64,000 bases of DNA from Acidipropionibacterium acidipropionici (GTDB lineage: Bacteria; Actinomycetota; Actinomycetes; Propionibacteriales; Propionibacteriaceae), in the NCBI RefSeq assembly GCF_001441165.1, contig NZ_CP013126.1, positions 1,517,551-1,581,550 of the forward strand. Reading direction: 5' to 3'. The position numbers were made by a program, and so were the translations under genes. This document shows, in pieces, positions 45,379 through 54,976 of this stretch (its first letter is position 1; the number at the start of each line of letters is the position of its first letter). The notes beneath the pieces are model-generated. The model saw nothing but the letters and a program-made list of their open reading frames with translations. It was not told the DNA's origin and did no database searches.

Positions 45379-46116
45379 ATGCCAGCGATCTTCGCCCACC
45401 GCGGTGCCAACAAGAACAGTTGTGCCAACAAGAACCTTCCCGAGAACACCATGGCGGCCTTCGCCGCCGCGATCGAGGTGGGCGCCGACGGCATCGAACT
45501 CGATGTCCAGCTGACCCGTGACGGACGGATCGTGGTGTGCCACGACGAGACCGTCGACCGGGTCAGCGACGGCCACGGGCTGGTCATCGACCACACCTTC
45601 GAGGAGCTTGCCCGGCTCAACTTCGCCGCCACCTTCAGCGATCAGGAGCCCGCGAGGATCCCCCTGCTCGACGACGTGCTGGCCCTGCTGGCGCCCACCG
45701 AGCTGAGCCTCAACATCGAGCTCAAGAACAGCGTCATCCGCTACGATCAGCTCGAGGAGAGGGTCGTCGACGCCGTCAATGCGCACCAGATGGCCGATCG
45801 CACCGTCCTGTCCAGCTTCAACCACCGCAGCCTGGTGCACCTGGCGCAGATCGCCCCGGGGATTCGCCGCGGCGTGCTCTACTCGAACGACCTGGCCGAT
45901 CCCTGGGACTACGCGGCCCGCATCGGGGTCCAGGCGGTGCACCCCTCCGGGCTGCTGCTGCGCGAGCGCGACGACGTCGGCAGGTTCCACGCCGCCGGGC
46001 TGAGCGTGCGGGTGTGGACCCTCGACGAACCCGACCAGATCCGCGAGGCCGCCGGGCTCGGGGTGGACGCCGTCATCACCAACGACCCCGCGGGGGCCCG
46101 GGCGGCGTTGGCCTGA
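45379..46116 (+). CDS. glycerophosphodiester phosphodiesterase
   Basis: 245 residues, TIM-barrel enzyme splitting glycerophosphodiesters into alcohol and glycerol 3-phosphate; no signal peptide, so cytosolic. HRGA at residue 7 and PENTMAAF near 21 form the active site; GIELDVQLTRDG and VVCHDETVDRVSDG follow. LSLNIELKN and VWTLDEPDQIREAAGLGVD complete the fold. Between HRGA and PENT a duplicated ANKNSC/ANKN, from an 18-bp repeat at 45404-45435, lengthens the loop by six residues. Convergent with the S9 peptidase gene. Confidence 0.94.
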   Translation: MPAIFAHRGANKNSCANKNLPENTMAAFAAAIEVGADGIELDVQLTRDGRIVVCHDETVDRVSDGHGLVIDHTFEELARLNFAATFSDQEPARIPLLDDVLALLAPTELSLNIELKNSVIRYDQLEERVVDAVNAHQMADRTVLSSFNHRSLVHLAQIAPGIRRGVLYSNDLADPWDYAARIGVQAVHPSGLLLRERDDVGRFHAAGLSVRVWTLDEPDQIREAAGLGVDAVITNDPAGARAALA

Positions 46117-46137
46117 CCCGTACGGGGAGTCCCCTCC

Positions 46138-48159
46138 TCAGATGTGTGCCCTCCAGAACTCGAGAATCGCCTCGAAGCGCTGACGCCGGTGCCACGGCGT
46201 CCCCGACCTCGTCAGCTCGTGGTTCTCCCCGGGGAAGGCCAGCAGCTCGGTCTCGACCCCGGCCATCGCCAGCCGGGCGTGGTACTCCAGCCCCTGGGAG
46301 AAGGGGGTGCGCAGATCCTGCTCGGAGTGGATCACGAGGGTGGGCGTGGTCACCTGCTCGGCCACCCGCATCGCCGACTGGCTCTCCTGTTCGGCGCGGG
46401 ACTCGCCGTTGTAGCGCTGCGGGTAGTACCAGCCGATGTCGGAGGCCCCGACGAAGGACGGCGGGTCCAGGTAACCGCGTTCCACGATCGCGCCGCGCCA
46501 GCGGTGCTCTGCCCACCGACCGTCGTGGCCGATGATCCATGCGGTGAGGTAGCCGCCGTAGGAGCCGCCCATGATGCCGATCCGCGACGGGTCCAGATCG
46601 GGATGGGCGGCCAGGGCGGCGTCCAGGAAGGCCATGACGTCGTCGGCGTCGACCTGCCCGAAGCGCCCGACGAGGGCTCGGGCGTGGTCCTGGCCGTAGC
46701 CCGAGGAGCCGCGCGGGTTGCAGGCCACCACGGCGTACCCGGCCCCGGCCATCACCTGGAACTCGTCGAAGAAACTGCCTGTGTACTGGGAGTGCGGGCC
46801 GCCGTGGATCATGAGGATCACCGGATGGGGGCCCTGGCCGGGCGGGGTGAGCACCCATCCGTGGACCAGGCCCTCGGCGGTGGCGGCGGTGAGTTCCTCG
46901 GGCCGGGTGACGTCGGTCGCCCGGTGCAGATCGGCGGCGAAATCGGTGACGACTCTCACCCGACCGCCAGAGACGATCGCCACCTCGCCGGGGGAGTCCG
47001 GGGCGACCAGGGAGACGACGACATCCTCACCTCCGGGGATCGCGGCCGCACCGGTCACCACGACGTCGTGGTCCAGGAGGATCTCGTCGCTCCCGGGTGA
47101 GGCGCCGACCAGATGCAGCCGGCCCCGGCCGGCGAATTCGTCGGCCACCAGCACCCCGCCGGGGGCCGGAGCCATGGAATCGGTGAAACCGGTGTCGGGG
47201 TCGGTGAGGGTCCTCAGGTCAGCCGCTTTGCGATCGAGGACCGCCACCCCGGTGTTGATCGCCACCTCGCAGGCGCTGGGTCCCCGGTCGGTCACCAGGG
47301 CGAAGACCCGTCCGTCGCTGACCGTCACCGCTTCGACGGACCGCGTGTCGTGGCGGCGGCGCAGCGAGCGGGTCGCGAGGGTCGCGATGTCGATGCGGAC
47401 CGGGTCGCAGAGAAGTTCGCGGGAACCGGGCCCCTGCGCGGTGGCGGCCTGACGGCAGGCCAGCACCGCGTCGTCGAGGAAGACGGGGCTGGACCAGTCC
47501 GCGTGGTCCTCGGTGAGGGCGCGTACCTCAGCGGTCCCGGGGCGGCAGTCCTCACGCTCCGGGGCGGTCCCCGCCGCCGCCCTGCCGACAGGGCGCACGG
47601 TGGGCTCGGCGTCGGGATCGGGGACCTCCAGCAGGAACACCTGTGATGGGCGGTCGGTGTACCAGCCGGGCACCAGGCCGTTGTGGCGCAGCATCACCCC
47701 GGTGAGGCGGCGCGGGTCCTCGTGGCCGGCGTCGATCCCCTTCACCGTGCCGTAGCGTCCCGGATCCGGCACCCGGGCGGTGAGCACGATCCGCGACGAG
47801 TCGGGGGACCAGGAGAATTCGTGCACCCCCTGCTTGAAGGAGGTGATGATCCACGGCTCCCCGCCCTGGGCCTCGACCAGGGCGAGCTGGGCCCGATGGC
47901 CCGGCAGACGCCGCAGGAAGGCGATGAGACGGCCGTCGGGGGAGACCTGCGGGGCGGTGTCGCAGTACCCCCGGGTGATCCGGGCCGGACTCTCCCCGGA
48001 TCGTGCCCGGCCCGCCTGCAGCGGGACGCGCCACAACTGGCCGATCTCGTCGTCGGCCTCCAGGCTCGGGTGGGTCACCGAGACCACCGCCCAGCGCCCC
48101 GAGGGATGCACCGACGGCGTCGACACGGTGGGCATGAGGGCGATCTGTTCGGGTCTCAT
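46138..48159 (-). CDS. S9 family prolyl oligopeptidase-like peptidase
   Basis: 673 residues. The N-terminal 430 form a beta-propeller of WD-like repeats (TPSVHPSGRWAVVSVTH, QVSPDGRLIAFL, FSWSPDSSRIVLTARV). The C-terminal alpha/beta hydrolase has MIHGGPHSQYTGSFFDEFQ, nucleophile Ser in MGGSYGGYL (about 533), Asp in VIHSEQDLRTPF and His in PGENHELTRSG. This is the acylaminoacyl-peptidase/dipeptidyl-peptidase type, degrading short peptides in the cytosol (no signal peptide). TAGGGT lies six bases before ATG 48159. Confidence 0.94.
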   Translation of the reverse strand: MRPEQIALMPTVSTPSVHPSGRWAVVSVTHPSLEADDEIGQLWRVPLQAGRARSGESPARITRGYCDTAPQVSPDGRLIAFLRRLPGHRAQLALVEAQGGEPWIITSFKQGVHEFSWSPDSSRIVLTARVPDPGRYGTVKGIDAGHEDPRRLTGVMLRHNGLVPGWYTDRPSQVFLLEVPDPDAEPTVRPVGRAAAGTAPEREDCRPGTAEVRALTEDHADWSSPVFLDDAVLACRQAATAQGPGSRELLCDPVRIDIATLATRSLRRRHDTRSVEAVTVSDGRVFALVTDRGPSACEVAINTGVAVLDRKAADLRTLTDPDTGFTDSMAPAPGGVLVADEFAGRGRLHLVGASPGSDEILLDHDVVVTGAAAIPGGEDVVVSLVAPDSPGEVAIVSGGRVRVVTDFAADLHRATDVTRPEELTAATAEGLVHGWVLTPPGQGPHPVILMIHGGPHSQYTGSFFDEFQVMAGAGYAVVACNPRGSSGYGQDHARALVGRFGQVDADDVMAFLDAALAAHPDLDPSRIGIMGGSYGGYLTAWIIGHDGRWAEHRWRGAIVERGYLDPPSFVGASDIGWYYPQRYNGESRAEQESQSAMRVAEQVTTPTLVIHSEQDLRTPFSQGLEYHARLAMAGVETELLAFPGENHELTRSGTPWHRRQRFEAILEFWRAHI

Positions 48160-48165
48160 GGCCCG

Positions 48166-48171
48166 ACCCTA
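48166..48171 (-). promoter_or_regulatory. -10 box, leaderless S9 peptidase start
   Basis: TAGGGT on the minus strand six bases before the ATG at 48159. Confidence 0.5.
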
Positions 48172-48310
48172 TTGCCTGAGCCGAGGGCCGGGATCCGAAC
48201 CCGAACCCGAGGTTCCCCGGATCGGCCATGAAGCGGCCGCGTTAGCGTCGGGGTCATATCCGGACGCGGCCCCGCGCCGTGCGACAGACTCCCGGCAGAT
48301 TGGACTTCCG

Positions 48311-49321
48311 ATGACCCAGGCCACCAGCACACAGATCCAGCTCGTCTCCCGCCCCGCGGGATGGCCCGTGCCCCAGAACTTCCGCACCGTGACGGTCGAC
48401 CTCCCGCCACTGGCATCGGGGCAGGTCAGGGTGCGCAACGACTACATCTCGGTGGACCCGTACATGCGCGGCCGGATGAACGACGCCGAGTCCTACACCC
48501 CGCCCTTCGCGCTGGGGGAGACGATGACCGGCGGGGCGGTCGGCCACGTCATCGCCTCGCAGTCCGACCGGTTCGCCGAGGGGGACCTCGTGATCCACCC
48601 GCTGGGATGGCGCGACGTCGCCCAGGGCCCGGCCGAGGCGTTCAGCCCGGTGCAGGAGGTCCCCGGCGCCGCGGAGTCGCTGTACCTGGGGCTTCTGGGG
48701 ATGACGGGGCGCACCGCCTATGCGGGACTCACCGCCGTGGCGGGGCTGCGACCAGGGGACACGGTCTTCGTGTCCGGCGCCGCCGGTGCGGTGGGCAGCG
48801 CCGCCGGACAGTTCGCCCGGCTGCTGGGGGCGAGCAGGGTGGTCGGCTCGGCCGGGTCGGCCCGGAAGGTGGAGCTGCTCACCGGCCGGTACGGGTTCGA
48901 CGCCGCCCTCAACTACAAGGACGCCCCGGTCCGTGAGCAGCTGCCCGCCCTCATTCCCGAGGGGATCGACGTCTACTACGACAATGTCGGCGGCGACCAC
49001 CTGGAGGCGGCCATCGACGTCATGAACCGGGACGGCCGCGCCGCACTGTGCGGATCGATCTCCGGATACAACGCCGAGAAGCCGACGCCGGGCCCCGACA
49101 ACCTCCACATGCTCACCACCAAGGGCCTGATGCTCAAGGGGTTCACGGTCGGCTTCTACCAGGACCGCTTCGCCGAGTTCCAGCAGAAGGTCGCCGAATG
49201 GTTCACCGCCGGGCGCCTCGTCCACGACGAGACCGTCGTCGAGGGCCTGGACCACGCCGTCGACGGATTCCTCGACATGATGCGCGGAGGCAACATCGGC
49301 AAGACGGTCGTCAGGATCTGA
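48311..49321 (+). CDS. NADP-dependent oxidoreductase, CurA/MDR type
   Basis: 336 residues. RVRNDYISVDPYMRGRMND, LGETMTGGAVGHVIAS and GMTGRTAYAGL are hallmarks of the leukotriene B4 dehydrogenase/CurA subgroup of zinc-free MDR enzymes; FVSGAAGAVGSAAGQFARLLG binds NADPH; DVYYDNVGGDHLEAAI and GFTVGFYQDRF complete it. Probably reduces alpha,beta-unsaturated aldehydes or ketones. The frame is open far upstream, but ATG 48311 (MTQATSTQIQ) starts the family length. Convergent with the GH13 gene. Confidence 0.93.
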   Translation: MTQATSTQIQLVSRPAGWPVPQNFRTVTVDLPPLASGQVRVRNDYISVDPYMRGRMNDAESYTPPFALGETMTGGAVGHVIASQSDRFAEGDLVIHPLGWRDVAQGPAEAFSPVQEVPGAAESLYLGLLGMTGRTAYAGLTAVAGLRPGDTVFVSGAAGAVGSAAGQFARLLGASRVVGSAGSARKVELLTGRYGFDAALNYKDAPVREQLPALIPEGIDVYYDNVGGDHLEAAIDVMNRDGRAALCGSISGYNAEKPTPGPDNLHMLTTKGLMLKGFTVGFYQDRFAEFQQKVAEWFTAGRLVHDETVVEGLDHAVDGFLDMMRGGNIGKTVVRI

Positions 49322-49359
49322 ACCCGGCGACCGGCACAGGATCTCGGCCGTTCACGGTC

Positions 49360-51282
49360 TCAGTCCCGCGACAGGATCACGGCGGCGTAGGGCGGCAGCA
49401 CCAGGGTTGCCCGGGCCGCAAAGCCGTCGAGGGGCTCGGCTGCGGCCTCGACGTGGGCCGGCACCACCGCCCCGGTGAACAGGTCCGAGTAGACGCGCGC
49501 GTCGGTGTTGACCCGGGTGGTCCATCCACCGGCGGCGGGCATCGGGATCGTGTACTCCCCGTACATCGAGTTGTTGAAGTTGGCCGCCACCACGACGTCG
49601 TCTCCCGGCCCTCCCTCGGACCACCGGTGGAAGGCGTAGACGTTGTTGTCGTCGTGGAGGTGGAGGGTCTGGGCGTACTGGCCGGTGAGGCCGGCGGTGG
49701 TGCCGTCGACGTTGAGACGCAGGTCGATGAGGCCGGCGTAGAGCCTCACGATCCCGTGGAACTCGCGATTCATATGCCAGTCCAGCGGCACCGAGTCGCG
49801 GAACCATCCGTCGGTGAGGAACTCCTGGCCCTGGAAGATCATCGGGACGCCGGGGGAGGTGAACACCAGCGCCGCTCCCAGGGTCGAGCGCTTCTGGGCG
49901 AAATAGCCGTCCGGGTCCCCGGCGTCGATCTCCTCGGGGACCCGCGCCGAGCCGTTGGCCACCTCGTCATGGGACTCGGTGTAGATCATCCGGGAAAAGG
50001 CGTCGCCGTAGCTGAACTCGACAGCGTCGCGCACCTGCCCCATGTCCCGCGAGGCGTCGTCGGCGGCGATCACCGCGGCGCGGATCGGGTGGACGAAGTG
50101 GTTGTCCCACTGGGCGTGGAAGGCCGCTCCGTCCTCGCCCGTCGAGGTCACCGCACCGTAGCCGTGGAGGTCCTCGGCGATGGTGAACCGTTCGGGGTAG
50201 GTGGCGCGGATGTCGGAGTTGATCCAGCGGGACAGGGACCATCCGTCGGGGATGTTCATCTCGCCGGCGTCGACGCTGCGCATGTACGGCGTCATGTCGT
50301 AGCGCAGGCCGTCGGCGTGGAACTCGCCGAGCCACATCATCGCGTTGTCGTGGATGAACTGGCGCACCTCGCCGCGGCCGTAGTCGGGGCGGGTGTCCCC
50401 CCAGGGGGTGGCCGAGCGCCAGTCGTTGTAGAAGTAGATGCCGCCCTTGTCGTTCTCGCTCCACCCGTCGAACTGCCACAGGTCCAGGTCGGAGGGGCCG
50501 AAGTGGTTGTAGACGACGTCGATGATGACGGCGATGCCGTGGGAATGGGCGATCCTCACGAACTCGCGCAGCTTCTCGGGGCCGCCGTAGGTGCTCTCCA
50601 CCGCGAAGATGTTGGCCGGGTTGTAACCCCAGGAGTAGTCGCCGGCGAACTCGGCCATGGGCATCAGCTCGACGGCGTTGACCCCCAGGTGGACCAGGTG
50701 GCTCATCTTCTGCTCGACGGCGTCGAGGGTGGCGGGCCGGTCGTCGGAGGGGTCGGCGTCGAAGAAAGTGCCGACGTGCATCTCGTAGATGACCAGCTCG
50801 TTGAGGGTCGGCGGGGTGAAGGAGTCGCCCTGCCAGTCGAAGGCCTCCGGGTCGGTGATGACGCCGTTGCCGACCGAGCTGGTGACCTGACGGGCGTAGG
50901 GGTCGATGCGGGAGATGAGGCGGCCGTCGGCGGCGTGGATCACGAAGCGGTACTGCTGGCCCACGTGGGCCCCGGCGACCTCGCCGTACCAGAACCCGTT
51001 CCCCTCGCCCAGCAGGGTGTGCTCGGCGGTCGCGGGCTCCGGGGCGTCGGTCTTCGCATCCTGGGGCTCCCCGCTGGGCAGGGCGTTCCAGTCGTCGAAA
51101 TCTCCGGTGACGTCGACCCCGGTGGCGTGCGGCGCCCACACCCGGAAGCCGACGCCCCCGTCGATGAGGACGGCACCCATCCCTCTGGCGCGGGTGGCGG
51201 GATCCTCGGGTGCGGTGGGGGTCCGGGTCGCCGACGCATCCCCGGTCTCAGGAGTCGGGTTCTGGTGGGCGCTGCTACTCAT
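49360..51282 (-). CDS. GH13 alpha-amylase-family enzyme with CBM48, branching-enzyme-like
   Basis: 640 residues. A CBM48/isoamylase N domain (GVGFRVWAPHATGVDVTGDF, residues 40-150) precedes a (beta/alpha)8 barrel: ELVIYEMHVGTF, GVNAVELMPMAEF, DVVYNHFGPSD, nucleophile Asp in ADGLRYDMTPYM (about 327), acid Glu in FTIAEDLHGYG (about 368), and TESHDEVANG carrying the third Asp. A beta domain closes it. The pattern is nearest to glycogen branching enzyme or malto-oligosyltrehalose trehalohydrolase; the specificity cannot be read here. No glg or tre genes are adjacent, and no signal peptide is seen. Confidence 0.9.
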   Translation of the reverse strand: MSSSAHQNPTPETGDASATRTPTAPEDPATRARGMGAVLIDGGVGFRVWAPHATGVDVTGDFDDWNALPSGEPQDAKTDAPEPATAEHTLLGEGNGFWYGEVAGAHVGQQYRFVIHAADGRLISRIDPYARQVTSSVGNGVITDPEAFDWQGDSFTPPTLNELVIYEMHVGTFFDADPSDDRPATLDAVEQKMSHLVHLGVNAVELMPMAEFAGDYSWGYNPANIFAVESTYGGPEKLREFVRIAHSHGIAVIIDVVYNHFGPSDLDLWQFDGWSENDKGGIYFYNDWRSATPWGDTRPDYGRGEVRQFIHDNAMMWLGEFHADGLRYDMTPYMRSVDAGEMNIPDGWSLSRWINSDIRATYPERFTIAEDLHGYGAVTSTGEDGAAFHAQWDNHFVHPIRAAVIAADDASRDMGQVRDAVEFSYGDAFSRMIYTESHDEVANGSARVPEEIDAGDPDGYFAQKRSTLGAALVFTSPGVPMIFQGQEFLTDGWFRDSVPLDWHMNREFHGIVRLYAGLIDLRLNVDGTTAGLTGQYAQTLHLHDDNNVYAFHRWSEGGPGDDVVVAANFNNSMYGEYTIPMPAAGGWTTRVNTDARVYSDLFTGAVVPAHVEAAAEPLDGFAARATLVLPPYAAVILSRD

Positions 51283-51390
51283 CGGTGCTCCTCGGATGTC
51301 ACGGGGCGGTGTCTTGGCGATGACGTCCCTGTGGTGTCTCGGATCTGTCCCCTGCCAGGCATGGTAGGCCGGACCGGCCGGATCCGCCGG

Positions 51391-52716
51391 TCATGAGAAG
51401 GTCCCGGTCATCCTCGCCTCACTGTCCCGGGCGCGGGAGGATCCGCTGATGACGCCGAGGGCGCCGATCGCCAGGGCGAGTCCGATGATCATGAACCAGC
51501 CCGGCCGGGCGGCGTCGGTGAAGGCGGCATGGCTTGTCAGGCCCGTGTTGAGGGAGGCTCCGAGGATCGCGACGCCCAGGGACTGGCCGACCTGCCGGCC
51601 GGTGGAGGCGATGGAGGCGGCGACGCCGGAGCGGGCCGCCGGCATACCGGAGACGGCGGTGCTGGTGATGGCGGAGTTCGTGACGCCGTTCGCGCCTCCG
51701 ACGAAGAATCCGGCGAGGACGAAGTACCACAGGGGGGTGGAGGGGCCCAGAAGAGTCAGCATGACGCCGCCGACCGCCAGCGCCACGGCACCGGCGACCA
51801 TGGAGGGCCCCGGCCCGCGTCGTCCGACGATCCGGCCCGAGACCGGGGCGAGGAGGGCATTGCCCAGGGCGATCGGCATGGTGAGCAGGCCGGCGTGCAG
51901 GGGCGACTTCCCCAGATCGTCCTGGAGGTAGAGGGTGGCGACGAACATGAACCCGGAGAAGGCCATGAAGAGCAGCACGGCGACGACGGTGGCTGCGCTG
52001 AAGGGCACCGACCTGAAGTAGCGGAGGTCCAGGAGGGGTTCGGCGGTGTGCCTCTCGACGAGGATGAAGGCGGCCAGCGCGAGGGCGCCGATCGCCGCCG
52101 AGGCCAGCACCTGGATGTGGTCGAAGCCCTGCTCGCCGCCGGTGATGATGGCGAAGCTGAGGGTCGCCATGACGAGGATGCCCAGCAGCCCGCCCAGCAG
52201 CGGGCCGGTGGCCATCCCGATGCCGACCACGGCCCCCCACACGCCGATCGCTCTGGCCCGCCGGCGGGCGTCCGGGTAGGTGTTGGTGATGATCGCCATG
52301 GCGACCGGATTGAGCATCGACCCGCCGATGGCCTGGAGGGCCCGGGTGGCGATGAGCATCGCCGGGCCGGTGGCGACCGAGCACAGCGCCGATCCGAGGC
52401 CGAAGAGCAGCAGGCCGAGGGAGAAGATGCGACGCCGGCCGAGGCGGTCGGCCATCGACCCCGACAGCAGCATGAGGGAGGCCAGGACCAGCAGGTAGGC
52501 GTCGATCACCCACTGCAGCTGGCTGGTGGAGGCCCCCATCTCACGGGATATCGACGGCAGCGCCAGGTTCACGCCGGTGGAATCGACCATGGCGATGAAG
52601 ATCGACAGGCAGCAGGTGATGAGGATGCTGGTGCGCCGGCGGTTCGACAGCCGCCCCTCGGACGGCCGGACGTCGGGCATCCGGCCGCTGGAGGACTGAT
52701 CGGAGGAGGCGGGCAC
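51391..52716 (-). CDS. MFS exporter (DHA2/EmrB-like), with a shortened middle
   Basis: 441 residues. Motif A is SGSMADRLGRRRIFS and motif B/C lies in RALQAIGGSMLNPVAMA and GVWGAVVGIGMATGPLLGG. In 14-helix drug exporters that last motif is followed by about 45 residues with a Trp-Arg pair and a helix; here PLLGGLLGILVMATLSFAI goes straight on to the next helix. So one or two helices appear to be missing by an in-frame deletion. It may still work with 12 helices or be non-functional. GTG start with TAGACT six bases upstream. Confidence 0.85.
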   Translation of the reverse strand: MPASSDQSSSGRMPDVRPSEGRLSNRRRTSILITCCLSIFIAMVDSTGVNLALPSISREMGASTSQLQWVIDAYLLVLASLMLLSGSMADRLGRRRIFSLGLLLFGLGSALCSVATGPAMLIATRALQAIGGSMLNPVAMAIITNTYPDARRRARAIGVWGAVVGIGMATGPLLGGLLGILVMATLSFAIITGGEQGFDHIQVLASAAIGALALAAFILVERHTAEPLLDLRYFRSVPFSAATVVAVLLFMAFSGFMFVATLYLQDDLGKSPLHAGLLTMPIALGNALLAPVSGRIVGRRGPGPSMVAGAVALAVGGVMLTLLGPSTPLWYFVLAGFFVGGANGVTNSAITSTAVSGMPAARSGVAASIASTGRQVGQSLGVAILGASLNTGLTSHAAFTDAARPGWFMIIGLALAIGALGVISGSSRARDSEARMTGTFS

Positions 52717-52722
52717 GTGGGG

Positions 52723-52728
52723 AGTCTA
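52723..52728 (-). promoter_or_regulatory. -10 box, leaderless MFS exporter start
   Basis: TAGACT on the minus strand six bases before the GTG at 52716. Confidence 0.5.
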
Positions 52729-52806
52729 GGCCGGGACTGCGGCGTCGCAGATCGAGAACGAGGCTCCGCATGCTGGTATACGGTCTTGAATTCCGGGACC
52801 GCTGGT

Positions 52807-52812
52807 TAGGCT
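52807..52812 (+). promoter_or_regulatory. -10 box, leaderless YbaK-like start
   Basis: TAGGCT six bases before the ATG at 52819. Confidence 0.55.
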
Positions 52813-52818
52813 CGGATC

Positions 52819-53340
52819 ATGTTCGACTCTTTGCCACATCTGCCCGCGGTCGACCATCCCGAACTGCTCGGAGAGCCGGTGCGCGGATACATCTCGCTGC
52901 TGCCCGAGGCCGAGGTCTTCTCGATCGATCCGGCCCTGTCCGACACCGAGTCCCTGTGCCGCGAGTACGGCGAGCCCGAGTCCACCTGCGGCAACTGCGT
53001 CATCGTGCGGGGACGACGCGGCGAGATCAGCCGGACGGTGGCCTGCCTCGCACTGGCCACCACCCGCGTGGATGTGAACAAGCTGGTCCGCAAGCGCCTG
53101 GACGTCCGCAAGGCCTCCTTCGCGCCGATGGACGAGGCGACCAGCGAGTCAGGAATGGAGTACGGCGCCATCACACCCGTCGGCCTGCCCCAGGACTGGC
53201 CGATCTGGATCGACCCGGCCGTCGCCGAGGCCGCCGAGGTGTGCATCGGCGCCGGCACCCGCTCGGCGAAGCTGGTGCTGCCCGGAAAGTCGCTGCTGGC
53301 CCTGCCGAACGCCGAGGTGGTGGAGGGCCTGGCGGCCTGA
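52819..53340 (+). CDS. YbaK/EbsC-type aminoacyl-tRNA deacylase
   Basis: 173 residues, INS-domain fold that hydrolyses mischarged Pro-tRNA or related tRNAs in trans. NCVIVRGRRGEISRTVACLA, NKLVRKRLDVRKASFAPMDE, GAITPVGLPQDWPIWIDPAV and AGTRSAKLVLPGKSLLALP are typical YbaK/ProX features; the conserved Lys is in VRKRLDVRKAS. Stand-alone; the target (ProRS errors such as Cys or Ala) is inferred. Starts at ATG 52819 with TAGGCT six bases upstream. Confidence 0.9.
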   Translation: MFDSLPHLPAVDHPELLGEPVRGYISLLPEAEVFSIDPALSDTESLCREYGEPESTCGNCVIVRGRRGEISRTVACLALATTRVDVNKLVRKRLDVRKASFAPMDEATSESGMEYGAITPVGLPQDWPIWIDPAVAEAAEVCIGAGTRSAKLVLPGKSLLALPNAEVVEGLAA

Positions 53341-53456
53341 CCCCTGGACCGGTGCCGAGGATTAACTGTCGAAATCGACGATGTCGGTCGTCACCATGGC
53401 CCCGCATCCCGGTTCCAGGCGGTGGTCTCGTCGAGAATCGCAGGATCCGCCGATGA

Positions 53457-54338
53457 TCACCCGAGGGTGGCGGTGGCGGTGATCGTTCCGTCGGGCCGAC
53501 GGACCAGCAGTGCGCCGTCCTCTCCATCGTCGAGGGTCATGACGGTCGGGGCGGTGGCCGTGGCGGTGAACCGGTAGGAGAAGGTGCGACCGGTGAAGGG
53601 CTCGCCACGGCGGCTGAACTCCTCGGCCAGCCACAGGGCCTGCAGGGGCCCGTGGACCACCAGCCCGTCGTGACCGGAGCGGGCGCAGAAGTCCTTGTCC
53701 CAGTGGATCCGGTAGGGGTTGGCCGTCAGACCTGAGAAGGCGACGAGCATGGGCTCGGTGACCAGGATCCGTCCCTCGGCCAGGGTCGCAGAAGGATCCC
53801 GGCCGGTCTGGGGTGAGGCCGCCGCCGACCGGGCGGTGCTGGATGACGGTGCGGTGCTGGATGACGGTGGAGTGCTGGATGACGGTGCGGTGCTGGACGA
53901 CGTCGCTGTGTCTGATGGATGGGCGGTGGGGGTGAAGACGTAGTCCTGCTCATCGACGAGCCTCGTCCGTCCATCCTGGGCCCACACCGACTCCAGGGTC
54001 ACGAAGCGCAGCGGGCCGTGCCTCCCCACCTTATCGGTGGTGCGCGCCACCCGCGTCCTGCGGGAGGTGGGGGAGTCGAGTTCGAGGGGGGCCGTGCAGG
54101 TCACCCGGCCGCCGGCGAACATCCTTGTCATTCCGGGTTCCGGAGTGATGGGCCCGCCGATGGGATAGCCGTCGTCGTCGAGCCTGGAGGGGTCGACGGG
54201 GTCGAGCAGGAGGCACCAGTGCCAGCAGGGAGGCACGGCGTCCACAGCGGACGGGGCCCCGACAGAGGGGCCGTGACCGAGGAAGACGGCCAGCGGCTCG
54301 AGATCCTCGGCGCGAAGGGTTCCCGACCGCCGCGTCAC
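53457..54338 (-). CDS. MaoC/FAS1-type hotdog dehydratase with repeat-filled linker
   Basis: 293 residues with two hotdog domains. The first starts [21 protein letters not shown] and contains [18 protein letters not shown]; the second contains [37 protein letters not shown] with the HGPLQA hydratase motif. It resembles mesaconyl-CoA/itaconyl-CoA hydratase-like and HTD2-type proteins acting on an acyl-CoA. The linker holds a Ser/Thr/Pro stretch from four copies of an 18-bp unit (53836-53907). GTG at 54338 overlaps the upp stop by four bases, giving translational coupling. Confidence 0.82.
   Translation of the reverse strand: MTRRSGTLRAEDLEPLAVFLGHGPSVGAPSAVDAVPPCWHWCLLLDPVDPSRLDDDGYPIGGPITPEPGMTRMFAGGRVTCTAPLELDSPTSRRTRVARTTDKVGRHGPLRFVTLESVWAQDGRTRLVDEQDYVFTPTAHPSDTATSSSTAPSSSTPPSSSTAPSSSTARSAAASPQTGRDPSATLAEGRILVTEPMLVAFSGLTANPYRIHWDKDFCARSGHDGLVVHGPLQALWLAEEFSRRGEPFTGRTFSYRFTATATAPTVMTLDDGEDGALLVRRPDGTITATATLG
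53836..53907. repeat. 18-bp minisatellite in the hotdog gene
   Basis: GTGCTGGATGACGGTGCG is repeated about four times in tandem with small changes, encoding SSSTAP-like repeats in the linker of the 53457 gene. Confidence 0.8.
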
Positions 54339-54976
54339 TCCGCCAGACCGTAGAGGCGGTCGCCGGCGTCGCCCAGGCCCGGGACGATGTACCCGTGCTC
54401 GTCGAGGTGGTCGTCGAGCGCCGCGACCACCAGGTGGCAGGGCACGCCGAGATCCGAGACGAGCTTGCGGAACCTCTCGACCCCCTCGGGGGCGGCCAGC
54501 AGGCACAGGCAGGTGATGTGGTCCGCGCCGCGGCGGACCAGGAACTCCACGGCCCCGCCCAGGGAACCGCCGGTGGCCAGCATCGGGTCGAGCACATAGC
54601 ACTGGCGGCCGGTGAGATCGTGGGGCAGGCGCTCCGCGTAGGTCATCGGCTGGAGGGTCTCCTCGTCGCGGGCCATGCCGACGAATCCGACCTCGGCGCT
54701 GGGCATCAGCCGCAGCATGCCCTCGAGCATGCCGAGACCGGCGCGCAGGATCGGCACCACCATCGGCTTGGGACGCGACAGTGTGACGCCGGGAGCCTCG
54801 GCGATCGGCGTCTGGACGGTCGTCGGCTCGACACGTACGTCACGTGTGGCCTCGTAGGCCAGCAGGGTGACGAGCTCGTCGGCCAGGCGACGGAACTCCG
54901 GGCTCGACGTGGCCGTCGAGCGCAGCAGGGTGAGCTTGTGGGAAACGAGCGGGTGATCCATGACGTGCAGTTCCAC
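54335..54976 (-). CDS. upp: uracil phosphoribosyltransferase
   Basis: 213 residues. Makes UMP from uracil and PRPP for pyrimidine salvage, cytosolic. [18 protein letters not shown] near 70, [12 protein letters not shown], and the PRPP loop [18 protein letters not shown] near 128 are diagnostic; DRLYGLAE closes the protein. GTG start at 54976. The next gene downstream overlaps it by four bases, an unusual partner for upp. Confidence 0.96.
   Translation of the reverse strand: MELHVMDHPLVSHKLTLLRSTATSSPEFRRLADELVTLLAYEATRDVRVEPTTVQTPIAEAPGVTLSRPKPMVVPILRAGLGMLEGMLRLMPSAEVGFVGMARDEETLQPMTYAERLPHDLTGRQCYVLDPMLATGGSLGGAVEFLVRRGADHITCLCLLAAPEGVERFRKLVSDLGVPCHLVVAALDDHLDEHGYIVPGLGDAGDRLYGLAE

Noticed and set aside
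49048-51396. 782-codon open frame over the GH13 gene
   Set aside because: Shadow of the GH13 enzyme in the opposite strand.
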